From Mucilaginibacter aurantiaciroseus (GTDB lineage Bacteria; Bacteroidota; Bacteroidia; Sphingobacteriales; Sphingobacteriaceae): DNA of 64,000 nt. The position numbers and the translations under genes were made by a program. Position 1 is the first letter of the stretch; each line of letters opens with the position of its first letter. This document shows positions 26,495 to 34,789 of the stretch, in pieces. The stretch is taken from the NCBI RefSeq assembly GCF_024055595.1, contig NZ_JAMXOF010000001.1:744001-808000 (forward strand). Direction: 5' to 3'. The notes under the pieces were generated by a model. It had not been told where the DNA came from and searched no databases. It worked only from the letters and a program-made list of their open reading frames with translations.

Positions 26495-27478
26495 ATGAAA
26501 ACCATAAACGTAGCCCTTTTGGCCGGTGGCTTTACCGGCGAGTATGAAGTATCTATCAACAGCGCCAAAAACATCGCCGCCAGTTTAGATGCAAGCAAAT
26601 ACAAGGTTTATACCATATTAATAAACCGCCACAACTGGGTTTACGAGGCCGATAATAAAGCCATCGATATTGATAAAAACGACTTTAGCCTTACCCTAAA
26701 CGGTGAAAAGATAACATTCGATTTCGCGTTCATTACCGTACACGGCACCCCCGGCGAGGACGGTAAACTGCAAAGCTATTTCGACCTGGTGGGTATCCCT
26801 TACAACACCTGCGATGCCACCACATCAGCCATTACCATGAACAAGGCCTACACCAAGGCTATCGTGAATGGTATTCACGGTTTACATGTTGCGAAATCGA
26901 TCCAGCTACATCAAAGGGACGATCATGATACGGCTACCATAGCATCAACCTTAAGGTTCCCGCTGTTCATCAAACCAAATAACGGTGGCAGCAGCGTAGG
27001 CATGAGCAAGGTTTACAACGTTGGCGGCCTGCACGAGGCTATAGAAAAGGCGTTTAAAGAAGACCCGCAGGTACTGATAGAAGAGTTTATTAAAGGCCGC
27101 GAATTTAGCATTGGCATAGCCAGGCTGAATGGTAAAATAGTAGTGCTGCCTGCTACCGAGATCATCAGCTCTAAAGACTTTTTTGATTACGAAGCTAAGT
27201 ATACCCCCGGGGTTTCCGAAGAAATTACCCCAGCCGACCTGCCCGAAGCCAAAAACCACGAGATAGCCGAGATAGTAACCCAGGTTTACCTGCGCCTTAA
27301 TTGCCGCGGGATGGTAAGGGTGGATTTCATTCTTTTGGAGGGTACACAGGATTTCTATTTCATTGAAATTAACACCACCCCGGGCCAAAGCGCCAATAGC
27401 CTGATCCCGCAACAGGTGAGGGCGGCCGGCATGAGCGTTACCCACTTTTACGGTACATTAATAGATAGTACAATGTAA
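26495..27478 (+). CDS. ddl: D-alanine--D-alanine ligase
   Basis: 327 residues from the ATG at 26495 (MKTINVALLAGG); a TTG at 26486 is in frame but overlaps the -7 element and is unlikely. The ATP-grasp enzyme joins two D-Ala for peptidoglycan precursors in the cytosol. Visible: N-terminal LLAGGFTGEYEVSINSAKNI, AFITVHGTPGEDGKLQSYFD, nucleotide-binding FPLFIKPNNGGSSVGMSKV, EEFIKGREFSIGI, and the C-terminal metal-binding FYFIEINTTPGQS. Located beside the PASTA-MltG cluster, on the opposite strand. Confidence 0.96.
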   Translation: MKTINVALLAGGFTGEYEVSINSAKNIAASLDASKYKVYTILINRHNWVYEADNKAIDIDKNDFSLTLNGEKITFDFAFITVHGTPGEDGKLQSYFDLVGIPYNTCDATTSAITMNKAYTKAIVNGIHGLHVAKSIQLHQRDDHDTATIASTLRFPLFIKPNNGGSSVGMSKVYNVGGLHEAIEKAFKEDPQVLIEEFIKGREFSIGIARLNGKIVVLPATEIISSKDFFDYEAKYTPGVSEEITPADLPEAKNHEIAEIVTQVYLRLNCRGMVRVDFILLEGTQDFYFIEINTTPGQSANSLIPQQVRAAGMSVTHFYGTLIDSTM

Positions 27479-27728
27479 AAATTGGTCATTATTTGGTCGT
27501 TTTTGGGTGATTGAGAGTCGCTTTTTGGTGATTTTTTTTCGTTGATAGGCCGTTTTGAGAGCGTTTTTCGGCGTTTAAAAGTCGCTTTTGGGGTGAATTT
27601 TACCTTTGATTTAGTTGTTTTTTAAGATTATCAGGGTTGTTTGGAAGATGCTTTTTGGTCGTTTTAAGGGCGGTTTCAGGTTGTTTTCAAATTTTTTTTT
27701 TTTTGTTTGAATTATGTAACTTTAGCTT
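27479..27728. repeat. T/G-rich low-complexity spacer with CGTTTTT/CGCTTTTTGG motifs
   Basis: No gene. The plus strand repeats short units such as GGTCGTTTTTGG, GTCGCTTTTTGGTGA, GAGCGTTTTTCGGCGTTT. A similar sequence in the opposite orientation lies at about 29578-29690, so the two bracket the AraC gene and the first ruined SDR gene. Confidence 0.5.
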
Positions 27729-28640
27729 ATGGCAGCTACAGAAACCATAGAAGATTTTTACATGCAGAAGTTTAATTACCTGCCGGATAACCTTAGGCAG
27801 GAGATAGGGCACTTCAATGTTTTCCGTTTGGAGGATTGTTACGCGCCCGGGGCCAAGCCTATTGTTTATACCCGCCGAGACTTCTATAAGATCAGCCTGA
27901 TTCGCGGGAAAAATGTGATTCACTATGCTGATAAAAGTATTGAGGTGGATGGTGCCACGCTTATCTTTTTTAATCCTAAAGTACCTTATACCTTCGAGCC
28001 TAAAAGCGACGATAGATCGGGGGCTTTCTGTATCTTTAAAGAAGCTTTTTTTAGGGATACAATCCGCGCTAATGTACACGAACTGCCTATGTTTGCGTTA
28101 AGCGGCAAGCCTACCTATACCCTTAACAGCGAGCAGGATGAGTACGCCGGCCAGATCTTCAAGAAGATGCTGGACGAGATCAATTCTGATTATTGTTTTA
28201 AGTACGACCTGCTGCGCAACTACGTTACCGAGCTGATGCACTACGCGTTAAAGTTGCAGCCACAGGAAACCATTTATCAGCACCCGGATGCCAACTCGCG
28301 CATCACATCGGTATTTACCGAGCTGCTGGAGCGCCAGTTTCCGATAGAAACGCCTTCGCAACGCTTTAACCTACGGTCGGCCAAAGATTTTGCCGACAGG
28401 TTATCCGTCCACGTAAACCACCTGAACAGGGCCATCCGCCAAACAACAGGTAAAACCACTACTCACCATATTTTTGAACGCCTCACCAGCGAAGCCAAGG
28501 CTTTATTAAGGCACACCAACTGGAACGTATCTGAAATTAGCTATAGCCTCGGCTTTGAAGAACCCGCCCATTTCAATAACTTTTTCAAAAAACAAACCGG
28601 TTCAACCCCTTCTTCTTTCAGATCTGTTCGAGTTATGTAA
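27729..28640 (+). CDS. AraC-family transcriptional regulator
   Basis: 303 residues. N-terminal cupin-like sensing part (about 20-110: YADKSIEVDGATLIFFNP) and C-terminal two-helix AraC domain (about 205-300: LSVHVNHLNRAIRQTTGKTT first helix-turn-helix, SEISYSLGFEEPAHFNNFFK second). It stands directly upstream of a ruined SDR gene, a pairing often seen in Bacteroidota where AraC regulates adjacent oxidoreductases. The intact alcohol dehydrogenase at 30416 may now be its target; inference. Confidence 0.92.
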   Translation: MAATETIEDFYMQKFNYLPDNLRQEIGHFNVFRLEDCYAPGAKPIVYTRRDFYKISLIRGKNVIHYADKSIEVDGATLIFFNPKVPYTFEPKSDDRSGAFCIFKEAFFRDTIRANVHELPMFALSGKPTYTLNSEQDEYAGQIFKKMLDEINSDYCFKYDLLRNYVTELMHYALKLQPQETIYQHPDANSRITSVFTELLERQFPIETPSQRFNLRSAKDFADRLSVHVNHLNRAIRQTTGKTTTHHIFERLTSEAKALLRHTNWNVSEISYSLGFEEPAHFNNFFKKQTGSTPSSFRSVRVM

Positions 28641-28749
28641 TTATTTATTTGAATGCTGCAAACGGTAAGGGGATTTATGTTTTAATTTTGTAATATAAAG
28701 GCGTCAATATTACAAACAACAAAAAGACATGGTTCATTATCAGGGTATC

Positions 28750-29541
28750 TAAGTGTTTGATTATCATACTAGTAAAACAATTGCTTGCTACCGGGCAAAA
28801 CGTTGCTGCCACCTTGCCGAACTGGTGATTGCTGTTGGTTCTACCGCCGACAACTTCCTGCCAATTGAGGTGAATCTTGCAAATAAGATAGCGTTGGCTG
28901 CGTTATGTATCAAACCAAAATTCCTTTGGTTGCATAGATGTGGTGATTAGTAACGCCGGCTACGGTATTGGCGGCAGTATAAAATAACTTACCGATCAGG
29001 AAAGCGTCAACAGCTTTGATGTTAACCTATTTAGCACGCTAAACGTCATCCGTATGGTGATTTCTTACATGCGCTACCAGCAGTCGGGACTCATCATTAA
29101 CATCTCCTCTATCGGCGGTTTTTGTGCCGGGCATTGACTGGTAGGTTTACGCGGCTACGAAATGCGCGGTAGAAGGGCTATCCTTTGTATTGGCCGGGGA
29201 TATGCGCGAGTTTGGCGTAAAGGTTACTGTAGTAGCTCCGGGCGCTTTCCGTACCAGCTTTTTTAACGCAAGAATCACTCGCCATCGCAAAAAACCGCAT
29301 TGAAGATTACAAAGTGGTTGGCGCATCATTAGACAAATACCTGGGCTACCACGTTCAGCAAGCCGGCGATCCCGAAAAGGCCGCTACAGCCATCATCAAC
29401 GTAGCGTATGACGAAAACCCGCCATTGCATTTACTTTAAGGTGCCGTTGCCTTCGACTGTGCCATGGTACGATTAGAGAAACTGGAAAAAGGGTTCTGCT
29501 TTAACGAAGAATTAAGCAAGGCTGTGGCCTATGGAGCGTAA
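28750..29541 (+). pseudogene. Ruined short-chain dehydrogenase (SDR) gene, copy 1
   Basis: Pieces of a classical SDR are readable across three frames: LVKQLLATGQNVAAT (about 28770-28815), VGSTADNFLPIEVNLANK (about 28834-28890), VVISNAGYGIGGS (about 28940-28980, the NAG motif), SVNSFDVNLFSTLNVIRMVI, GLIINISSIGGF, VYAATKCAVEGLSFVLAGDM (about 29145-29205, catalytic Tyr and Lys kept) and the C-terminal KAATAIINVAYDENPPLHLL. Several frameshifts, in-frame stops (for example TAA in the GGSIK-stop stretch) and a missing N-terminal Rossmann glycine motif show it is dead. Confidence 0.85.
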
Positions 29542-29763
29542 AAATCAAGTTTGTTTATTGTTTGATTTTTGCAATTTACAAGGTGCGTAAAAAACGCCCC
29601 TAAAACGCCTTTATTAAATCAAAAACCATCATCAAAAACCGTCTTTAAATCACCAAAAACCGACTTTGAAACGCCCTTGGCATGCCCCCAAACGCAGCTG
29701 AACTACCCGATATAGCATACGAAAAAATAATCAAATATCCAACAAAAACTCAAACATAAAACA

Positions 29764-30086
29764 ATGAATAATCAAAAACTATGGTTTATAACCGGTGCCT
29801 CAAAAGGCCTGGGGTTAAGCCTCGTAAAACAATTATTAGAAAACGTAGCCGCAACATCGCCGACCATGAAAATGCAGTAGATAAATCAGAAAGCTTTTTA
29901 CCATTGGCAGTAAACATCACCGATGAAAAAAGCGTTAACGATGCCATCAGCCTGTTTGGTAAAATAGATGTGGTGATAAAAACTGCGGGCTATAGCCTGG
30001 TGGGCAGTATGGAAGAATTAAGCGATGAACCAATATTGGATTTTAAAAAATCCTTTCCCCGCCAGAGGAAGTTGCATGCTTCTTAA
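29764..30086 (+). pseudogene. Ruined SDR gene, copy 2 (N-terminal half)
   Basis: ATG at 29764 opens MNNQKLWFITGASKGLGLSL with the intact cofactor motif, but the frame stops at 29880 after an internal deletion. Another frame continues with ESFLPLAVNITDEKSVNDAI and KIDVVIKTAGYSLVGSMEEL (about 29888-30020), the NAG motif being altered to TAG. After about 30030 similarity ends abruptly. The catalytic Tyr-Lys half is absent. Related in sequence to copy 1, so probably an old tandem duplication. Confidence 0.8.
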
Positions 30087-30365
30087 AATGAGATTGAACA
30101 ACTCGCCGCTTTTTGTGTTGCTGCAATATAGGTTTCTCAATTTAACTGCCGGTATCATCGGTTTCGAAAGGGAGTATAAAACAAGTCGACAGGCAATCGG
30201 TTGGAGCTTTATAAATCTCCGGATGGCCTAAGCGTAGTGATACAAATTACAGGCGTTGAAAAAAATGTGGACCTCTTAAGCGAAGAAATGATAAATATGG
30301 AGGCGATAAGGGATTTCCATAAAACCCGATATTATTACAGGGAAATTACACGAACAGATACATAA
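30087..30365 (+). pseudogene. Gene fragments of uncertain origin, one MgtC-like
   Basis: A frame near 30110-30180 reads FLNLTAGIIGFEREYKTS, resembling the N-terminal membrane motif of MgtC/SapB proteins. A second frame near 30200-30362 reads SVVIQITGVEKNVDLLSEEM, then INMEAIRDFHKTRYY. They are too short and too broken to be genes. I cannot name the second piece. Confidence 0.35.
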
Positions 30366-30415
30366 TCTGCTCATATTTGACGCATTGAAAAACTAACAAT
30401 AAAAACCAAAAAAAC

Positions 30416-31459
30416 ATGATACCAGTAAAAGGATACGCGGCACAAGACTCGCAAACCGACCTTGCACCATGGGACTTTCAGCGCCGCGACGTTGGCCCTC
30501 ATGATGTGCAATTCGAAATTCTATTTTGTGGCGTTTGCCACTCAGATCTTCACCAGATAAAAAACGATTGGTTCCCGGGGATCTTCCCGATGGTGCCCGG
30601 TCATGAAATTGTTGGCCGTGTTACCAGGGTAGGCGACCACGTTAAAAAGTTTAAAGTTGGCGACCTTGCCGGTACCGGCTGTATGGTAGATTCTTGCCAG
30701 GTTTGCGAAAACTGCAAGCAGGACCTGGAGCAATACTGCCTGGAAGGTAATACTGGAACCTACAACGGTATGGAGCGTGATGGTTCATCACCTACTTACG
30801 GTGGTTATAGCAATAGCATTGTAGTGCGCGAAGAGTTTGTACTGCACATTTCAGAAAAGCTAGACCTTGCCGCCACCGCGCCTTTATTGTGTGCAGGTAT
30901 CACCACTTATTCTCCACTTAGGCATTGGAAAGTTGGCAAAGGCCACAAATTAGCCGTATTAGGTTTAGGCGGACTTGGCCACATGGCTGTTAAATTTGGT
31001 GTTGCTTTTGGTGCCGAGGTTACAGTTTTGAGTACTTCGCCAAAGAAAGAAGAAGATGCAAAAAAATTAGGTGCACACCATTTTGTGGTAACCAGCGACC
31101 CTGAGCAGATCAAAGCGGCTACAGGCACATTCGATTTTATATTGGACACAGTATCTGCCGAGCACGATTTTAACATGTACCTAAGCCTGTTACGTACCAA
31201 CGGTACTATGATTTGCGTGGGTGTACCATCAGAGCCTGCAAAAGTAGCAGCGTTTAGCCTACTGGGCGGCCGTAAAAGCCTTGCCGGTTCGGGTATTGGC
31301 GGTATTGCCGAAACTCAGGAAATGCTTGATTTTTGCGCTGAGCATGGCATCGTTTCAGATATTGAAATGATTGACATCAAAGATATCAGCAATGCCTACG
31401 AACGTATGGTAAAAGGTGATGTACGCTACCGTTTTGTAATTGATATTGCATCGCTGTAA
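30416..31459 (+). CDS. Zinc-dependent NAD(P)-alcohol dehydrogenase (cinnamyl-alcohol type)
   Basis: 347 residues of the medium-chain dehydrogenase superfamily, closest in style to YahK/AdhA aldehyde reductases. Catalytic zinc ligands Cys41 (GVCHSD) and His63-Glu64 (PGHE); structural zinc Cys94, Cys97, Cys100 and Cys108; Rossmann motif GLGGLGHMAVKFG. It should interconvert aldehydes and primary alcohols, most likely with NADPH. It lies downstream of the decayed SDR pair, and may keep the original role under the AraC regulator at 27729. A terminator follows. Confidence 0.94.
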   Translation: MIPVKGYAAQDSQTDLAPWDFQRRDVGPHDVQFEILFCGVCHSDLHQIKNDWFPGIFPMVPGHEIVGRVTRVGDHVKKFKVGDLAGTGCMVDSCQVCENCKQDLEQYCLEGNTGTYNGMERDGSSPTYGGYSNSIVVREEFVLHISEKLDLAATAPLLCAGITTYSPLRHWKVGKGHKLAVLGLGGLGHMAVKFGVAFGAEVTVLSTSPKKEEDAKKLGAHHFVVTSDPEQIKAATGTFDFILDTVSAEHDFNMYLSLLRTNGTMICVGVPSEPAKVAAFSLLGGRKSLAGSGIGGIAETQEMLDFCAEHGIVSDIEMIDIKDISNAYERMVKGDVRYRFVIDIASL

Positions 31460-31478
31460 GTAAGAATAATTTATTTTG

Positions 31479-31515
31479 AAGGCGGATATCTGAAAGGATA
31501 TCTGCCTTTTTTTGT
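31479..31515 (+). terminator. Rho-independent terminator after the alcohol dehydrogenase
   Basis: Stem AAGGCGGATATC (31479-31490) with GATATCTGCCTT (31497-31508), one G-T pair, 6-nt loop, followed by a T-run. Confidence 0.8.
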
Positions 31516-31548
31516 TTTTCACTGGTCGAGGTTTAGCTTTTCACTGGT

Positions 31549-31640
31549 CTAAGTTAAGCGATAGCGTAACTTCGTTCCATAATTGTCCCAGCTTTCAGCT
31601 GGCGTGTTTCGCAAGAAGAGTTTTTGCGCTATTTTGGGTC
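31549..31640. repeat. Interspersed palindrome-containing element, copy A
   Basis: Begins near AAGCGATAGCGT and contains hairpins CCAGCT-TTC-AGCTGG (31588-31602) and CGCAA...TTGCG (31611-31629). Copy B with the same order of parts lies at about 33745-33830. Confidence 0.4.
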
Positions 31641-31715
31641 AAAGTTGAAAACTTCGACCGGGGTGTTTTATTGAAGTGATAAAAACTTAACAACCAATGT
31701 AATGTAGTATTAGAT

Positions 31716-32303
31716 ATGCGCTACATCCCGATACTTATTGTTTTAGCCGGTCTGTTTTTATCTTGTTCAGACGCCCGCAAACCCACCTATATAATTACCG
31801 GCAAGGGAGATACCGTTATGGTTGCTAAACAAGATACCCTACCGCCGCCCGCACCCGATAGCGCCGGGTTGTTCACCCGGATCAATACGGGTAGCACCAC
31901 GCCAAAACAATTGCTCGTTTTTGCAAATACCCTAAAAGGCATCCCATATAAATACGCATCAATAGATCCTGCCAGGGGTTTTGATTGCTCGGGGTTTATC
32001 ACTGTTGTGTTCAATCATTTTAAAATAGCTGTACCCAGGCGATCTGTTGATTTTACTAATATCCGCAAAGCGATAAACCTAAAAGATGCCAAAACCGGCG
32101 ACCTTATCCTGTTTACCGGCACCGATAGCACCATCAGGGTGGTGGGTCATATGGGAATCATCATCAAATCGCCCGGAAAAGAACTAACCTTTATCCACTC
32201 CACATCCGGTAAAGCCAACGGTGTAACCGAAACCCCATTCAATAGTTATTACCAGGGGCGCTATGTAAAAACAGTGCGTATCTTTTCTCATAACGATAGG
32301 TAA
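31716..32303 (+). CDS. NlpC/P60 (C40) peptidase lipoprotein
   Basis: 195 residues. Lipoprotein signal with lipobox FLSC (Cys17). The NlpC/P60 domain covers about 65-190 with catalytic Cys91 (FDCSGF), His145 (VGHMGI) and a third residue His161 (FIHSTS). Such enzymes cut D-Glu-gamma-diaminoacid bonds in peptidoglycan peptides. It is tethered to a membrane in the envelope. It stands alone, followed by the REP/RAYT locus. Confidence 0.93.
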   Translation: MRYIPILIVLAGLFLSCSDARKPTYIITGKGDTVMVAKQDTLPPPAPDSAGLFTRINTGSTTPKQLLVFANTLKGIPYKYASIDPARGFDCSGFITVVFNHFKIAVPRRSVDFTNIRKAINLKDAKTGDLILFTGTDSTIRVVGHMGIIIKSPGKELTFIHSTSGKANGVTETPFNSYYQGRYVKTVRIFSHNDR

Positions 32304-32340
32304 ACAAAGGGCGGATAACTTGTAGGTTAGCCCACATGCA

Positions 32341-32375
32341 TCGCAGGGTCCTTTACAAGAGACCCTGCGGCGACG
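32341..32375 (-). repeat. REP palindrome 1
   Basis: CGCAGGGTC ... GACCCTGCG hairpin with loop CTTTACAAGA, the reverse-complement orientation of copies 2, 3 and 5. Flanks ACATGCAT on the left and GGCGAC on the right are shared with REP 4. Confidence 0.85.
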
Positions 32376-32500
32376 TAAAAATATAGTTTACGTTAGCACC
32401 GCTGTCAACCTGATGCACTAAAATCAATTGTTTGACATTTTGCACAATTCGAGGTTACATAACCAAGCCTTAAATATTTCGGGGGTATTACTTTTTGTCC

Positions 32501-32530
32501 CCGCAGGGTCTCTTGAAAAGGACCCTGCGG
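32501..32530 (+). repeat. REP palindrome 2
   Basis: CCGCAGGGTC, loop TCTTGAAAAG, GACCCTGCGG. It is preceded by TGTC and followed by a TTTTAG tail and then a 28-bp copy of an internal piece of the RAYT gene (32537-32564). Confidence 0.9.
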
Positions 32531-32570
32531 TTTTAGAAAGGAGAAAGCAAAAGGTCAAAAGCATTTGTCC

Positions 32571-32600
32571 CCGCAGGGTCTCTTGGAAAGGACCCTGCGG
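32571..32600 (+). repeat. REP palindrome 3
   Basis: Same arms as REP 2 with loop TCTTGGAAAG, followed by CTTTAGGACAG. It lies 52 nt upstream of the RAYT start codon in direct orientation to REP 2. Confidence 0.9.
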
Positions 32601-32651
32601 CTTTAGGACAGGTAACGAGCATTATAATTAAATAAATAATAATTTAGCCTA

Positions 32652-33224
32652 ATGTCTATCCGCACATCACACCAAATAACAGATAATACATGGTTTATCA
32701 CTTTTACCTGTTACGATTGGTTACCGCTATTTGAAATTACCGACTCGTACGATCTAATTTATAATTGGCTAAAGTTAATAGATGGCAAATACCAGATTAA
32801 AACGCTGGCATATGTAATTATGCCGAATCATGCCCATGTGCTTATTTATTTAACGGAGCTTAATATTAATCTGAATACATTATTAAGCAATGGCAAGCGT
32901 TTTATGGCTTACGAATTTATAAAGTGGCTCAAGGCCAGTAATCAAAACTCATTATTGGATAAGCTATCTGCGGGTTGTAGTGAAAAGGAGAAAGCAAAAG
33001 GTCAAAAGCATAAAGTTTTTGAACCATCGTTTGATGCTAAAGAAATTTATAGCGTGGGATTTTTAAACCAGAAAATAGATTACATACATAACAATCCGGT
33101 ACAGGGGAAATGGAATTTAGCGAAAGAATACACCGACTATCCGCACAGTAGCGCAGCGTTTTATATTGACGGTGCACTAAACGAATATGTGGAGATTACG
33201 GATTATCGTATCTATTGGGTGTGA
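32652..33224 (+). CDS. REP-associated tyrosine transposase (RAYT, Y1/HUH family)
   Basis: 190 residues of the IS200-like Y1 transposase superfamily, REP-associated branch. The HUH metal-binding motif is in MPNHAHVLI (His60, His62); the candidate nucleophile is Tyr144 in KIDYIHNNPV, and the diagnostic KVFEPSFDAKE block is at 121-131. Such single-strand endonucleases cut at REP hairpins and are thought to spread them while themselves being domesticated, usually one per family. REP palindromes 1-3 upstream and 4 downstream flank it directly, which makes the pairing convincing. The ORF is intact. Confidence 0.93.
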   Translation: MSIRTSHQITDNTWFITFTCYDWLPLFEITDSYDLIYNWLKLIDGKYQIKTLAYVIMPNHAHVLIYLTELNINLNTLLSNGKRFMAYEFIKWLKASNQNSLLDKLSAGCSEKEKAKGQKHKVFEPSFDAKEIYSVGFLNQKIDYIHNNPVQGKWNLAKEYTDYPHSSAAFYIDGALNEYVEITDYRIYWV

Positions 33225-33230
33225 CATGCA

Positions 33231-33263
33231 TCGCAGGGTCCTTTTCAAGAGACCCTGCGGCGA
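33231..33263 (-). repeat. REP palindrome 4
   Basis: CGCAGGGTC, loop CTTTTCAAGA, GACCCTGCG; starts 6 nt after the RAYT stop. Orientation and both flanks match REP 1, so REPs 1 and 4 bracket the transposase as outer copies. Confidence 0.9.
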
Positions 33264-33264
33264 C

Positions 33265-33684
33265 ATAATATTTAACCAGCAATACCAGGCCGAAATAAAA
33301 TTTGGTCAATTATTTGGTGTGTTTACCATGCTGGCCATTGGTATAGCTTGTTTTGGATTATTTGGGCTGGCCCTTTTTAGCGTTAAACAACGCAGAAAAG
33401 AAATAGGTATCCGTAAAGTTATGGGTGCATCTATAGTGCAAATCACGGCGTTGCTGTCTAAAGAATTTGTTGGTTTAGTAATTATTGAAATTATAATAGC
33501 CTGCCCCGTGGCTTTATTTATAATGAGCAAATGGTTACAAGCATTTGCTTACAGAATAGAAATTGGATGGTGGGTGTTTGTAACGGGCGGCCTAACAGCA
33601 ATAATAATTGCGTTGATTACCATAAGCTACCAGGCTGTAAACGCTGCCATATCTAATCCGGTAAAAAGTTTACGTAGTGAATGA
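33265..33684 (+). pseudogene. 3' stump of a MacB/FtsX-type ABC permease
   Basis: About 139 codons, beginning IFNQQYQAEIKFGQLFGVFT directly after REP 4 and ending NPVKSLRSE. It holds the last periplasmic turn and three membrane helices, with the family block KEIGIRKVMGAS. Full-length permeases of this Bacteroidota group have about 800 residues; no upstream part exists in this window. The break coincides with the REP/RAYT unit, which suggests that the element or a rearrangement between REPs removed the rest. Confidence 0.8.
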
Positions 33685-34093
33685 TTTTTAAAAAAAAATT
33701 TAATTTGTAAATGAAGGTATCCTATACCGGCCCTACACTAATTAAAGTTTAGCAATAGCGTGAACCTAAAAATGTGGTAAGTTTTCAGCTTACGCAAGCA
33801 GAATGCTTGCTTTGTTTTGGATAGAAGTGGTTCCCCTGGTCTAACAGAACAATTAGCAATGCCAAAAAGTGCTTTTAGGTAATTATCATAACGGAATCAA
33901 TAACAATTTTGTACAAAAATGTTATTGATGAATTCTGTTACAAATTCAACATAAGGTTTTTTGGCTATAAATTATTTGACAGACTAGCCATTGCCGCTTT
34001 AGACAACGCTTTGCATCAGTTGCGGACAGTTATATAAGTTTATTCTAATTTAACCTTGCTTATCTAAGATTTGAAAATTTAGTATCAAATAAA
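33685..34093. other. Gene-free spacer with repeats
   Basis: Contains copy B of the element at 31549 (about 33745-33830, hairpins GTAAG...CTTAC at 33777-33793 and GCAAGCA-GAA-TGCTTGC at 33794-33810) and a separate 34-bp palindrome at 33896-33929. No ORF with protein-like features. Confidence 0.5.
33896..33929. repeat. Loop-less 34-bp near-perfect palindrome
   Basis: 17-bp arms (33896-33912 and 33913-33929) centred on GT/AC match at 16 of 17 positions. Beyond a short bulge, weaker pairing continues (AACGGAA with TTCTGTT). It may be an operator, an old transposon end pair or a cruciform-forming site. Confidence 0.5.
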
Positions 34094-34789
34094 TTACATT
34101 GGCATCACGAAATTTTTTCTTTTAAGAAAAATGGTTAAAACCGTTTTTGCAAAAAATTCATACCCAAGATTTTGCATGAATTTGTATAAATCAGAATTTA
34201 TAAAATCTTGAAAATTTAAATCATTTTCAACAAGGATCACGTCTGGCTTATATTTATCCCAATTGTTTGACTGTAATATTTCAAAATCAAAGCCTTCAGC
34301 ATCTATTGTAAAAAAATCAATATGCGTGTCGTGCGGCAAATATTTATCCAAAATAGAGTAAAGAGGCTGTGTCTTAATATCCACCACTTTCTCGATGTTA
34401 TAGGCATCTTCCTGATCACGCTCTATCGCCAGTTCTTTTAAAAATGTATTTAGTGCTGGCTCATTCATAATATAAAACGGCAAGGTTTGGCTTTTGATTG
34501 AAACAGGGATTTCTAAGTTTATATCTAATGGCCTAATCTTTTTAAATTCAATCATGCTTCCCGGCATTGCATCAATATTAATGCCGCGCCATCCCAATAT
34601 ATATAAAGCGTATGTGTTGGAAAATCGCTTTGGATGCAAGGCACCGATGTCAACGAAAAAACCTTTTTGCTGTTTACCGTAAATGCGTTTTAATATTGCA
34701 TCTTCACCTTCCTGTGAGAACGTCTGATTTAAATATTGATCAGGCTCTTTGTAACCTAAAATTTTTCTTAAAATTTTTCTTAAACCCAC
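34094..34789 (-). CDS. FkbM-family methyltransferase
   Basis: 231 residues. Contains EGEDAILKRIYGKQQKGFFV, DIGALHPKRFSNTYALY (SAM-binding motif I with DIGA) and HIDFFTIDAEGFDFEILQS (the IDxEGxD block of FkbM proteins). FkbM enzymes O-methylate sugars or other secondary metabolites; in this context a surface polysaccharide is likely. The gene stands alone with spacers of more than 300 nt on both sides. Confidence 0.9.
   Translation of the reverse strand: MGLRKILRKILGYKEPDQYLNQTFSQEGEDAILKRIYGKQQKGFFVDIGALHPKRFSNTYALYILGWRGINIDAMPGSMIEFKKIRPLDINLEIPVSIKSQTLPFYIMNEPALNTFLKELAIERDQEDAYNIEKVVDIKTQPLYSILDKYLPHDTHIDFFTIDAEGFDFEILQSNNWDKYKPDVILVENDLNFQDFINSDLYKFMQNLGYEFFAKTVLTIFLKRKNFVMPM

Noticed and set aside
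26951..27445. Long minus-strand frame inside ddl
   Set aside because: Antisense shadow of a strongly conserved gene, no start context and no recognisable domain.
32428..32631. Plus-strand frame across REPs 2 and 3
   Set aside because: It consists of palindromic repeats (GSLEKDPAVLER, GPCGFRT) and spacer, so it is not a gene.
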